The notes under the pieces: generated by a model | The model's database searches: none | Told to the model about the DNA's origin: nothing | What the model saw: only the letters and a program-made list of their open reading frames with translations | From: JAHBXL01 sp964409775 | Lineage (GTDB): Bacteria > Planctomycetota > Phycisphaerae > Phycisphaerales > UBA1924 | Assembly (NCBI GenBank): GCA_964409775.1 | Contig: CAYPEI010000019.1 | Coordinates: 15,884-79,883 of the forward strand | Reading direction: 5' to 3' | DNA: 64,000 bases | In this document: positions 44,734 through 52,627 of the stretch, in pieces | How positions within the stretch are numbered: the stretch's first letter is position 1 | How the letters are laid out: the number at the start of each line of letters is the position of its first letter | Position numbers and translations under genes: made by a program

Positions 44734-45168
44734 TCACCCGGCCGCTTCGCCCGGCGGTGCGGCCCCCGCCGCGGGCGGGTGCAGCCCGCCGCCGGCGATC
44801 GCCAGTTCCATGTGCAGCCGTTTCAGATACCGGCTCAGCCCGTCGAGCACCTCGTCGACGGTCGAGTCCATCTGTCCGACGGGCACGTTGGTCCGGAACA
44901 CCGGTGAGCCCCGGCCCAGCAGCAGCCAGTCGGCGCTGATTCCCAGGACATCGCTCACACGTTTGATGAACGCAAGACTGGGTCCGCGTCCCTCCTGGTA
45001 GCGCCGCACGGTCTCCTGCGAGACCCCCGTAAGTTCCGAGAGTTCGCGGAGGTTGAAGTCGCGGGTCACCGCCAGCAACCGCCGATGCAGCGCGGGGTCG
45101 TTCTGGGCCGACGACTCGGAGCCGTTGGTCTCCATTCCCGCCGGGACTGGGTTCGGCTCGTTCATCAT
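44734..45168 (-). CDS. XRE-type helix-turn-helix regulator
   Basis: 144 residues. Residues 28-80 form a lambda-repressor-like HTH: LRELSELTGVSQETVRRYQ is the helix-turn-helix, followed by LAFIKRVSDVLGISADWLLLGRG, a phrase common in Cro/CI-family proteins. The C-terminal half has a leucine-rich helix (VDEVLDGLSRYLKRLHMELA) that could dimerise, then an Ala/Pro tail. The start overlaps the stop of the upstream 150-residue gene by four bases. It lies divergent from the ECF sigma/kinase operon and might regulate it; no operator is evident. Confidence 0.8.
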   Translation of the reverse strand: MMNEPNPVPAGMETNGSESSAQNDPALHRRLLAVTRDFNLRELSELTGVSQETVRRYQEGRGPSLAFIKRVSDVLGISADWLLLGRGSPVFRTNVPVGQMDSTVDEVLDGLSRYLKRLHMELAIAGGGLHPPAAGAAPPGEAAG

Positions 45169-45617
45169 CTGAGTGTCGCCTCCGCCCGCATGAGTTTGAG
45201 GGTCGCCAGGAACTGGATCTGCGTCTGCAGCGGGATCGAGGACGGCGCGTTCTTCATCGCCGCGGATGCCTCATCGATCGTCTGTACGAACGCGGCGGTT
45301 TCTTCCTGCGACATCAGCGCCAGCCCCCCCGACGCGTAGCAGTCCACCACCAGCATCATCGCCACGGGAACACTTTCAGGCACAGTCGGGGAGCCGCAGT
45401 TGAGTCGGCTCAGCAACGCCTGCAGAAGCCAGGCCATCAGTTCCTGCCACAACTGGTCGCACGAGTCGACGGCCACCTCGCTGACATGTGCCGTACGGGC
45501 CGGCCCGGCCGCTGCCTCCCCCGTTGTGCCCTCGACGTGCGAAGCCGCCGCGCGCACGAAAAGCAATGGAATCCCACCGCAAGTTGCGGTACGCTGGAGC
45601 CTGGTCTTGACTGACAT
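45165..45617 (-). CDS. Hypothetical protein upstream of the HTH regulator
   Basis: 150 residues, no signal peptide, mostly helical: DQLWQELMAWLLQALLSRL and a conserved-looking ALMSQEETAAFVQTIDEAS near 105-125. CGGAGA lies near the start. I do not recognise a family. It is translationally coupled to the HTH gene (ATGA overlap), suggesting the products work together, possibly as a regulator with a sensor or partner protein. It is transcribed divergently from the sigma factor gene across a 156-nt promoter region. Confidence 0.65.
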   Translation of the reverse strand: MSVKTRLQRTATCGGIPLLFVRAAASHVEGTTGEAAAGPARTAHVSEVAVDSCDQLWQELMAWLLQALLSRLNCGSPTVPESVPVAMMLVVDCYASGGLALMSQEETAAFVQTIDEASAAMKNAPSSIPLQTQIQFLATLKLMRAEATLR

Positions 45618-45773
45618 AGTCGTTCTCCGGGCGCAGGGACACCGCGGCCGCGTACGCCGCGGCCTTTCACGGCCCCGAACTCGCCCTCTGACCTGTCAGT
45701 CGTGCCTCGCGACCGCCGTGTGAGCCATCGCGAGAAAAAAGTTTCGTGGACCGCCGGGCTCCGGGGACCACCC

Positions 45774-46412
45774 ATGCTCGAAACCCGACCCACTTCCGCA
45801 GTGTTCCGGGACCCTCCCCTCGCCGTTCCGGCCCCCCGCTCCGTGCCGGTCACCGAACTCCTGACCCGCATGCGGGCAGGCGACCGCGAGGCCGCCGCCG
45901 CGTTCCTGGCAAACTACGGCGACCTGATCCGCCGGCGCGTCCGCGGCAAGTTGGGCGCCTCCGTCCGGCGGATGTTCGATTCCATGGACATCCTCTCGAC
46001 CATCGGAAGGCGCTTCGACCGCTACGTCCGCGATGGAAAACTCCACGCCGTCGACGAGCCCCAACTCTGGGCGCTCCTGTTCCGCATGGCCGAGGCCGCC
46101 GTCATCGACAAGGTCCGCATCGTCAAACGCCTCCAGGTCGCCGAGGGCGAGGACGGTGCGATCGCACGCGAACTGCTCGCACGCATCGAGGCCGTCCAGA
46201 ACGGCTCCGACGAGGGCGCCGAGATCGTGCTCGAGAAGGCCCTCGCCGCCCTCCGCTCCGACGACGACCGCACCGTCCTCACGCTCTGGCTCGCCGACTG
46301 GCCCCTGTTCCGAATCGCCGAGGCCATGGGCATCACGCCCGCCGCCGCCCGGCAACGCTGGCACTCCATCAGGCTCTTCCTCCGGGACAAGTTCGAGGCC
46401 GGAGCACTCTGA
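45774..46412 (+). CDS. ECF-type RNA polymerase sigma factor
   Basis: 212 residues. Region 2 is visible as LLTRMRAGDREAAAAFLANYGDLIRRRVRGKL with FDSMDILSTIGRRF, and region 4 as DRTVLTLWLADWPLFRIAEAMGITPAAARQRWHSIRLFLR, where the last part is the recognition HTH. The style matches planctomycete ECF factors paired with protein kinases. I chose ATG 45774 (MLETRPTS); an in-frame upstream extension exists. The stop overlaps the start of the kinase gene (TGATG), so the two are coupled. No anti-sigma factor gene is seen; the kinase is the likely regulator. Confidence 0.85.
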   Translation: MLETRPTSAVFRDPPLAVPAPRSVPVTELLTRMRAGDREAAAAFLANYGDLIRRRVRGKLGASVRRMFDSMDILSTIGRRFDRYVRDGKLHAVDEPQLWALLFRMAEAAVIDKVRIVKRLQVAEGEDGAIARELLARIEAVQNGSDEGAEIVLEKALAALRSDDDRTVLTLWLADWPLFRIAEAMGITPAAARQRWHSIRLFLRDKFEAGAL

Positions 46413-48610
46413 TGCCGCTCCACACCTCGCACGACACCGCCTCCACCACCGGGGCCCTCTACGCCTCCGAAACCGATCCGCCCATGCAGCGGATCCTCGA
46501 CGCCACCGCCGCCGCATCAGACCACGAACTCGCCGACGCCATCGAGGCCGATGCCCGCGAACGCATCAACCGCGGCCTGCCCACGACCTTCGCCCGCTAC
46601 CTCGGCGCGATCCCGGCGCTGGGCAGCCTCCACATCGCCCTGGACGCCGCGATCGAGTTCGCCATCCGCGCCGACGTTGCTCGCGGCCGTTCGGAGGCCG
46701 ACGCGGTCCGCGGGCTCATCAGCGCCCACCCCGATCTGCGCGACGCCATCGAGACCGCCTTCGCGCTCTCCGACGGCCTCGCCTCGACCACCACCCTCGC
46801 TCGCTCCGCCGGTCGACCGGCCCCGCTCGATGTCCCGTGCGACTTCGGCCCACGACTCCCCGATGGCCGCCGGCGCTACGACGTCCGGCAGCGGCTGGGC
46901 GCCGGAGCGCAGGGCGAGGTCTACCTCGCCGCCGACCGGCAACTCTCCGAGTCCGACCATCCCGCGTGGGTCGCCATCAAGCGACTGCGCCCCATCATGA
47001 ACGCCGACGCCGCGACCCAGGCCGCGGCCGAGGCACGCAAGGCCCGCCGCATCAGCCACCCCAACGTCGTCCGCGTCTTCGATCGCGCCACCGACGAGTC
47101 CGGCATGGACTACATCGTCTACGAGCATGTCGACGAAGGGGACCTGGCGCGCTGGTTCGCCAAGCGCGCCGAGCCCATGCCCCCGCGCGAGGCCGCAGCG
47201 CTCGTCGCCGGCATCTGCCGCGGCGTCCACGCCGCCCACCTCGCCGGCGTCGTCCACTGCGACCTCAAGCCCTCGAACATCCTGCTGACGCGCGACGGTG
47301 TCCCGAAGGTCGCCGACTTCGGCGTCGCCGCCGCCATCCGCTCCGACGCCGGGCGCATCCCCGACGCCACGCCCGTGGGCAACCTCGCGTTCACCGCGCC
47401 CGAGCAGTACAGGGGCGAAGACGGCGCCCAGGCCATCCCCGCCGACATCTACGCCCTCGGCGGACTGCTCTACCTGCTCCTGACCGCCCGGCAGCCCAAC
47501 GGCGACAACCCCGGCCAGGTCGCCGCAAGGCACCTGCACCCCGACACGCCCGCGCCCTCGCCCCGGGACATCCGCCCCGAGGTCGACGCCGATCTTGACG
47601 CCCTCTGCCGCCGCGCCCTGGCGCCGCGTGCCGCCGACCGCTACGCCTCCGCCCACGCGTTCGCCGAGGACCTTGAGGCCTGGCTCAACTCACGGCCGAT
47701 CGAGTGGCGCAACCCCGGCCGGGCGCAGCGCGTCCGGCTCCTCCTGCGCCGCCAGCCGGCGCTGGTCGCCGCGGGCCTGCTCCTCGTGCTCGCGCTTATC
47801 GCAGGGACCTCGGCCGCGGTGTACTTCGCCATGCGCGGACGGGAGCAGGTGCTCAGCGAGCGGCTGAAGGCGAGCGAGGCTCTGCAGAAGCAGACCAACG
47901 AGGCCGTCTCCAAGGCCAGGTCGGATCTCACGACCACGCTTCAACTCGTGAAGTCTCAGAACCGCGGCGGGTTCACGCTCGACTGGTTCCCGCCGCTCAC
48001 CATCCTCGAGTCCATGGCCGGGCCGCTGCTCTTTGGCGACTCACTCGCCGGCGAAGCCGTCGACGTCTGGTCCGGACGTGTTGCGCGAGTGCGTGAGATG
48101 CTCGCGAAGGCCGACGCCGAGCGGCACGGTGCCGACTTCGAGTCCCTGCTCTGGCGCGATGCGCTCGCCTTCTGGGCGCTGCGAAGCGGCGATTACCCCT
48201 CCGCGCAGACCGCGCTCGACACCAACGATCCGCACTGGGAGCCGCTGCTCCGTCCCGACGACTCATGGCGGCTCATGCGGGCGGGCATGCATGCGTGCGC
48301 GGACATCCAGCGTCTGGCCGCGGCGTCCAAGGCCGGCACGCTCTCGAGCGAGCAGCACGACACGGCCGTCCGCGCCGCCGACACGCTCCGCAGGGCGATC
48401 GACACCCTCGACGACGACGCACACCGGCGCGCGATGCGCATCCTGTTCCAGATGAACCTGCGCCTGGCATGCAAGGACCTGCTGGACCTGCCCAAGGAGG
48501 CGGCCGAACTCCGCCGCCGCCTGATCCAGGCCGAGGCCGTCGGCGCCGCCAACACCGAGGTGCCCGCGCTGCCCGCCGCCCCTGCTTCGCCCGCCCCCGC
48601 TACACGTTGA
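46412..48610 (+). CDS. Membrane Ser/Thr protein kinase partnered with the ECF sigma factor
   Basis: 732 residues. A helical N-terminal domain (1-150) precedes a Hanks-type kinase: glycine loop LGAGAQGEVYLA near 160, VAIKRL Lys near 189, HCDLKPSNILL near 281, VADFGVA near 300, FTAPEQY near 330. The catalytic HRD is HCD, so it is a non-RD kinase that may not need activation-loop phosphorylation. One membrane helix (about 448-476) is followed by a coiled-coil-like stretch and a 230-residue, probably extracytoplasmic, helical domain. It could sense an external signal and act on the sigma factor. The 3' end overlaps the convergent ychF gene by 11 nt. Confidence 0.9.
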   Translation: MPLHTSHDTASTTGALYASETDPPMQRILDATAAASDHELADAIEADARERINRGLPTTFARYLGAIPALGSLHIALDAAIEFAIRADVARGRSEADAVRGLISAHPDLRDAIETAFALSDGLASTTTLARSAGRPAPLDVPCDFGPRLPDGRRRYDVRQRLGAGAQGEVYLAADRQLSESDHPAWVAIKRLRPIMNADAATQAAAEARKARRISHPNVVRVFDRATDESGMDYIVYEHVDEGDLARWFAKRAEPMPPREAAALVAGICRGVHAAHLAGVVHCDLKPSNILLTRDGVPKVADFGVAAAIRSDAGRIPDATPVGNLAFTAPEQYRGEDGAQAIPADIYALGGLLYLLLTARQPNGDNPGQVAARHLHPDTPAPSPRDIRPEVDADLDALCRRALAPRAADRYASAHAFAEDLEAWLNSRPIEWRNPGRAQRVRLLLRRQPALVAAGLLLVLALIAGTSAAVYFAMRGREQVLSERLKASEALQKQTNEAVSKARSDLTTTLQLVKSQNRGGFTLDWFPPLTILESMAGPLLFGDSLAGEAVDVWSGRVARVREMLAKADAERHGADFESLLWRDALAFWALRSGDYPSAQTALDTNDPHWEPLLRPDDSWRLMRAGMHACADIQRLAAASKAGTLSSEQHDTAVRAADTLRRAIDTLDDDAHRRAMRILFQMNLRLACKDLLDLPKEAAELRRRLIQAEAVGAANTEVPALPAAPASPAPATR

Positions 48611-49715
48611 ACAGGAAGTGGCACACGTCCGCGTCGCGCATCACGTACCCCTTCCCCTCGATCCGCATCCGCCCGCTCTCCTTGATCGCCTTCTCCGTGC
48701 CCAGTTCCTCAAGGTCCTTGACCGAGTAGATCTCGGCGCGGATGAACCCGCGTTCAAAGTCGCTGTGGATCACGCCCGCGGCCTGCGGCGCCGTCGCGCC
48801 CACCGGCACCGTCCACGCCCGGATCTCCTTCGGCCCGGCGGTGTAGAAACTCTGCACGCCCAGCAGGTGATACGCCGCGCGGGCCAGCGCGTTGAGCGCC
48901 GGCTCCTTCATCCCCAGGCTCGAGAGCATCTCCATCCGGTCCTCGTCGGAGAGGTCGATCAGTTCGCTCTCGATCTTCGCGCACACCGGCACCACGTCGT
49001 GCTCCGGGTCGCCCCCGTGCGCCTTCACCCACTCACGCACCCGCATCGCCAGCGGCCCGCGCCCGTTCACGTCCTCGTCGCTCACGTTCGCGACGTACAG
49101 CACCTTCTTGGCCGAGATCATCCCCAGCCCCTTCATCGCCTTGATCTGCTCCGGGTCGTCGAAGCGCACCGTGGACGCGAGTTTGCCCTCGCTCAGCACC
49201 GGCAGGAGTTTCTTCAGCACCTCGTACCGCGCGACGTCCTCGCGCGCCTGGCTCTTGGCGGCACGCTCGGCCTTGGAGATCGAGTTCTCCACCGTCTGCA
49301 GATCGGCCAGCACCAGTTCGGCGTTGATGGTCTCAAGGTCCCGCACAGGGTCGACCGTGCCCTCCACGTGCGTGATCTCCTCGCCCCCGGGCGCCTTCTC
49401 AAAGCACCGCACCACCTGCACGATCGCATCCACCTCGCGGATGTGCGACAGGAACTTGTTGCCCAGGCCCTCGCCCTTGCTCGCGCCGCGCACAATCCCC
49501 GCGATGTCCACCAGCCGCAGCGCCGCGGGAATCACCTTCTGGCTCTCGATGTGCTTCCGGATCACCTCCAGCCGCGGATCGGGGATCGGCACCACGCCCA
49601 CGTTCGGCTCGATCGTCGCGAACGGGTAGTTCGCGGCCAGCGCACCGGCCTTCGTCAGGGCGTTGAACAGCGTGCTCTTGCCGACATTCGGCAGTCCGAC
49701 GATCCCGGCTTCCAT
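48600..49715 (-). CDS. ychF: Ribosome-binding ATPase YchF
   Basis: 371 residues, the normal length. G1 GLPNVGKSTLFNALT, PFATIEPNVGVVPIPDPRL, G3 DIAGIVRGASKGEGLGNKFL, the NxxE specificity region YVANVSDED, and the C-terminal TGS-like domain (TAGPKEIRAWTVPVGATAPQAAGVIHSDF) are all typical. YchF (OLA1 family) binds ATP rather than GTP, associates with ribosomes and affects stress responses. TATATA at 49726-49721 is 5 nt before the ATG, again without a Shine-Dalgarno. Confidence 0.97.
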   Translation of the reverse strand: MEAGIVGLPNVGKSTLFNALTKAGALAANYPFATIEPNVGVVPIPDPRLEVIRKHIESQKVIPAALRLVDIAGIVRGASKGEGLGNKFLSHIREVDAIVQVVRCFEKAPGGEEITHVEGTVDPVRDLETINAELVLADLQTVENSISKAERAAKSQAREDVARYEVLKKLLPVLSEGKLASTVRFDDPEQIKAMKGLGMISAKKVLYVANVSDEDVNGRGPLAMRVREWVKAHGGDPEHDVVPVCAKIESELIDLSDEDRMEMLSSLGMKEPALNALARAAYHLLGVQSFYTAGPKEIRAWTVPVGATAPQAAGVIHSDFERGFIRAEIYSVKDLEELGTEKAIKESGRMRIEGKGYVMRDADVCHFLFNV

Positions 49716-49794
49716 AAGTCTATATACCTCAACAACTTGCGGACGCTCCGCGACCCCCGGACCGTCTCCCGCAAGGGGCCAAGTCTAGCCGCAA

Positions 49795-49868
49795 CACCCG
49801 GGACACGATTCGAACGTGCGACCTGCGCTTTAGGAAAGCGCTGCTCTATCCAGCTGAGCTACCCGGGC
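49795..49868 (-). tRNA. tRNA-Arg (anticodon CCT)
   Basis: A complete cloverleaf on the minus strand, 74 nt: acceptor GCCCGGG pairs with CCCGGGT (first pair G-U); D-arm GCTC/GAGC; anticodon stem GCGCT/AGCGC with loop TTCCTAA, so anticodon CCT; variable loop AGGTC; T-arm GCACG/CGTGT with loop TTCGAAT. CCA is not encoded. Confidence 0.95.
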
Positions 49869-49879
49869 ACGCCGGGAGT

Positions 49880-50860
49880 CTAGAACCGGATTGTCACCCC
49901 CGCGAACACACCCGCCATCCCGCCCACATACTCAAACTCGCCCGTATCCTTCCCGTCGCTCATCGAGAACAGCATCTGCCGCCACCCGATCTCCGCGCCG
50001 AAGTTCCGCACCGGCTCCCACCGGAACGCCACCTGCATGTCGAACGAGTACACCGACCGGTCCGACTCCGCCCATGCGCCGCCGCTCGCCTGAAACGTGA
50101 TCAGGAACTGCCGGATCAGTTCCAGTTCCACCCGCGCCCCGCCCATCGGCTCGAAGTACGTCTGATCGGTCCCCGCGCTCGTCGCGTCATCCAGCGACGC
50201 GACCGCGACATCCAGGTCGTGGATCCGCGCGCCGCCGAGCAGCACCAGCCGCACACCCGCCTCCACCGCCCGCTCCTGCTCCTTCGAGGCCTTGCGAAAA
50301 TCCCGCGACCACACCTCATAGCCCAGCGTCAACTCGAACGTCGAATACTCCATCCGAACGCTCAGCAACTCGCCCGGCGAGACCTCGACCGAGCCGATGC
50401 GGAACGACGAATCGGCGTGCGTCTCATCACGATCCAGCGAATACGCGCCCGCCGAGAAGCCGAACCGCCAGTTCCCCGCCGCGATCTGGACTTCCCCCGC
50501 CGCCGACAGCCGCGGCGTGTCCAGGTTCAGCCTGCTGACATCCACGTGGTTTCCCGAGTCGGTGAACAGTCCCCCCCCGGCCCCCCCGCCGCCCCCGCCC
50601 CCCGCGCCCGATCCGCTCGCCGCGGGCAACTTGATCTCCCCCGAAGGAGACGCCCACCACGCCCGCGGCTCGATCCGCACCGTCCACTCCAGCGGCGGGA
50701 GGCGGAAGTCCAGCGGGTCGGCGGGCTGTTCGGGCGGAGCGGCCGCGGCCGGAGCTGGAGCCGGATCCGGCAGCACGGGAACCTGCGCCATCGCGCCCGA
50801 GCACCCGACAAAGATGCCGGCCACGAGGGTCCACCGCGGCACACGCTTCCGACTCGCCAT
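49880..50860 (-). CDS. Putative outer-membrane beta-barrel protein
   Basis: 326 residues from ATG 50860 with AAGGAG 7 nt upstream and a signal peptide (TLVAGIFVGCSGAMAQ). After a Pro/Ala linker and a Gly-run (about 93-102) come alternating amphipathic strands such as GNWRFGFSAGAYSLDRDET and EYSTFELTLGYEVWSRDF, ending in VFAGVTIRF; a terminal Phe after alternating hydrophobic residues is the usual barrel-insertion signal. The role is unknown; a porin-like or structural function is possible. The gene is divergent from the ArfB gene with 41 bp between starts. Confidence 0.75.
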   Translation of the reverse strand: MASRKRVPRWTLVAGIFVGCSGAMAQVPVLPDPAPAPAAAAPPEQPADPLDFRLPPLEWTVRIEPRAWWASPSGEIKLPAASGSGAGGGGGGGAGGGLFTDSGNHVDVSRLNLDTPRLSAAGEVQIAAGNWRFGFSAGAYSLDRDETHADSSFRIGSVEVSPGELLSVRMEYSTFELTLGYEVWSRDFRKASKEQERAVEAGVRLVLLGGARIHDLDVAVASLDDATSAGTDQTYFEPMGGARVELELIRQFLITFQASGGAWAESDRSVYSFDMQVAFRWEPVRNFGAEIGWRQMLFSMSDGKDTGEFEYVGGMAGVFAGVTIRF

Positions 50861-50901
50861 CGCTCGCTCCTTGCGCTTCAATGCCGGGGAGGATACCGGT
50901 G

Positions 50902-51441
50902 ATGAACGCGGCGAACGCAGGCGGACCGACCGGCGGGACATCCCCGCGCGACGAACACGGGTTCTCTGGCGGCATCGCCATCGCGCCCGGCATCCGCGTG
51001 CCCGACGCGGCGGTGCGGTTCTCGTTCTCGCGGGCCTCCGGCCCCGGCGGGCAAAACGTCAACAAGGTCTCGACACGCGCCGAACTCCGCATCGAGGTCG
51101 AGTCCATCCCCATCCCCGCACGCGTCATGGCCCGCCTCCGCCGCCTCGCCGGCTCTCGAATCGTCGGCGAGCACACCGTGACCGAGTCCACCCCCGACGG
51201 GCACACGCGCGAGGTCATCCGCGGCGGCGAACTCGTCATCGCCAGCGGCGAGCACCGCTCCCAATCCCAGAACAAGTCCGAGTGCCTCCAGCGACTCCGC
51301 GAACTCCTCATCGAGGCCCTGCACGAGCCCAAGCACCGCCGCGCCACACGACCCACCCGCGGCAGCGTCGAACGCCGAATCACCGAAAAGAAGTCTCGCG
51401 CCCAAACCAAGCGGCGGAGAGCATCGGGCGGAGAGGATTGA
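50902..51441 (+). CDS. arfB: Alternative ribosome-rescue factor ArfB-like peptidyl-tRNA hydrolase
   Basis: 179 residues from ATG 50902 with GGGGAGG 9 nt upstream. The catalytic loop FSRASGPGGQNVNKVST contains the GGQ motif of class I release factors, placed near residue 50 as in ArfB/YaeJ, and there is no codon-recognition domain. The C-terminal basic tail (RRITEKKSRAQTKRRRA) matches the ArfB segment that enters the empty mRNA channel. It releases nascent chains from stalled ribosomes. The N-terminal 30 residues are a family-atypical extension. Confidence 0.9.
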   Translation: MNAANAGGPTGGTSPRDEHGFSGGIAIAPGIRVPDAAVRFSFSRASGPGGQNVNKVSTRAELRIEVESIPIPARVMARLRRLAGSRIVGEHTVTESTPDGHTREVIRGGELVIASGEHRSQSQNKSECLQRLRELLIEALHEPKHRRATRPTRGSVERRITEKKSRAQTKRRRASGGED

Positions 51442-51526
51442 GCGGTGCGCCCCGCCGCGAGCCCCCCGTGCGTGCACGCTTCGTGATTCTCCGCCGCCCG
51501 CCCGCGCCCACAGCCCCTCCGGCAGC

Positions 51527-51601
51527 GGGTCGCAGGGGGCGGCACACACCCTGCACAGGCGCCGCGGCGAAACTCTCCTTCCTCTCATTCGTCAGTTACC
51601 A
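51527..51601 (+). repeat. Direct repeat, left copy
   Basis: About 75 bp beginning GGGTCGCAGGGGGCGGCAC and ending CTCATTCGTCAGTTACC. It is roughly 90 percent identical by eye to 52544-52618. The pair brackets the transposase and both hairpin units. Confidence 0.75.
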
Positions 51602-51779
51602 AGACCTACGCAGCCAACTTCCCCGACCCGGCGGCGGCCCTGAAGGCCGAGTGCCGGTACCAAACCACGATCGCTGCATTGTGGCGGGCCAACGTTGCGG
51701 TCGCTTGACGCTGCCCCAGTGGTTCGACCTTTCACGGCGGTCGCGCCGTTCTCCGATTCGTCCGTCCGCGGTATCGTTC

Positions 51780-51891
51780 GGCCCCGAAGGGGCCACGGGA
51801 TGTAGCCACGGGTGGAGTGAGCGAGTCTTCGAGCGAGCGCAACCCGTGGAAGCGGGTAGTGTTGATCTCCTCTTCGCCCCGGCGGGGCGAA
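51780..51891 (+). repeat. REP-like three-hairpin unit, copy A
   Basis: Hairpin 1: GGCCCC-GAA-GGGGCC (51780-51794). Stem 2: CCACGGGT (51806-51813) with ACCCGTGG (51842-51849) around a GAGTGAGCGAG-rich loop. Hairpin 3: TTCGCCCCGGCGGGGCGAA (51873-51891), ending 9 nt before the transposase ATG. Confidence 0.8.
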
Positions 51892-51900
51892 GGATTCCCG

Positions 51901-52356
51901 ATGCCCGGCACGTACTCCCAACTCCTTCTCCACGTGGTCTTCTCGACGAAGGGCCGCGCGCCTTGGATCACCCAAGACGTCACCGGTCGCCTCTATCCCT
52001 ACATCGGCGGCATCGTGCGGGCCGAGAAGGGCGTGCTCTACGACATCGGCGGCATCGAGGACCACATCCACATGTACTTGCGGTGGCGGCCCGATGGCTC
52101 GATCTCGGATTTGATGCGCGCGGTCAAAGCCCGTTCCAGCAAATGGATTCACGATGAGTTTCAGGCTCTGCACGGGTTCGCGTGGCAGGAAGGATACAGC
52201 GTCTTCTCCGTCAGCAAGTCGCAGGAAGAGGCCGTGAAGAGGTACATCGCGGGCCAGGCCGAGCATCACAAGAAAGAGGACTTCAAGTCGGAACTTCTGC
52301 GGATGCTTCGCGCCCACGGCATCGAGTTCGACGAGAAATATGTGTTTGACGAATAA
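51901..52356 (+). mobile_element. tnpA: IS200/REP-associated Y1 transposase (TnpA)
   Basis: 151 residues. The HUH motif is HIH (His55, His57) in EDHIHMYLRW and the single catalytic Tyr is Tyr115 in YIAGQAEHHKKEDF, with the conserved Gln and His-His after it. These are the marks of Y1 transposases, which nick single-stranded hairpin DNA. The length fits IS200-type TnpA and REP-associated (RAYT) proteins. It is bracketed by two copies of a hairpin repeat unit, and a third diverged unit lies 4 kb away with no transposase. The gene appears intact. The start is fixed by MPGTYSQLLLHVVFSTK, the usual beginning. Confidence 0.92.
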
Positions 52357-52364
52357 GCCTTCTC

Positions 52365-52476
52365 CGCCCCAGAGGGGCGCAGGGCTGTAGCCACGGGTGG
52401 AGCGAGCGAGTCTTCGAGCGAGCGCAACCCGTGGAAGCGGGTAGTATTGATCTCCTCTTCGCCCCGGCGGGGCGAA
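52365..52476 (+). repeat. REP-like three-hairpin unit, copy B
   Basis: Hairpin 1: CGCCCC-AGA-GGGGCG (52365-52379). Stem 2: CCACGGGT (52391-52398) with ACCCGTGG (52427-52434). Hairpin 3: TTCGCCCCGGCGGGGCGAA (52458-52476). Compared with copy A, hairpin 1 has exchanged its outer G-C pair for C-G, keeping the stem. Confidence 0.8.
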
Positions 52477-52543
52477 GGATTTGGGCCGAGTCGCCAGTGT
52501 GCCTACGGCTCTTGCTCTCTCCGCCGACCGCCTTTCCAGCCGG

Positions 52544-52618
52544 GGGTCGCAGGGGGCGGCACGCTCCCTGCACAGGCGACGCGGCGAAACTCTCCTTCCT
52601 CTCATTCACCAGTTATCA
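52544..52618 (+). repeat. Direct repeat, right copy, upstream of the R-M gene
   Basis: About 75 bp beginning GGGTCGCAGGGGGCGGCAC; it leads directly into the start of the restriction-modification gene at 52628, so it probably contains that gene's promoter or leader. Confidence 0.75.
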
Positions 52619-52627
52619 TGGCCTCTC

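Larger units (their letters stand above)
51442..51900. other. Intergenic region upstream of the transposase, with repeats
   Basis: No intact gene. 51527-51601 is a direct copy, with a few changes, of 52544-52618 just upstream of the restriction-modification gene. A 36-codon open stretch at 51598-51708 (reading NFPDPAAALKAECRYQTTIA) looks coding-like and may be the remnant of a lost gene. 51780-51891 is the first hairpin repeat unit flanking the transposase. Confidence 0.55.

Noticed and set aside
44734..44736. TGA read as selenocysteine in the HTH protein
   Set aside because: No selenocysteine insertion element or Cys-containing homologue context was recognisable; nonsense mutation or separate genes are simpler.
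51598..51708. A 36-codon coding-like stretch as a real gene
   Set aside because: No start codon or ribosome site and too short to judge; kept only as a possible remnant in the intergenic entry.
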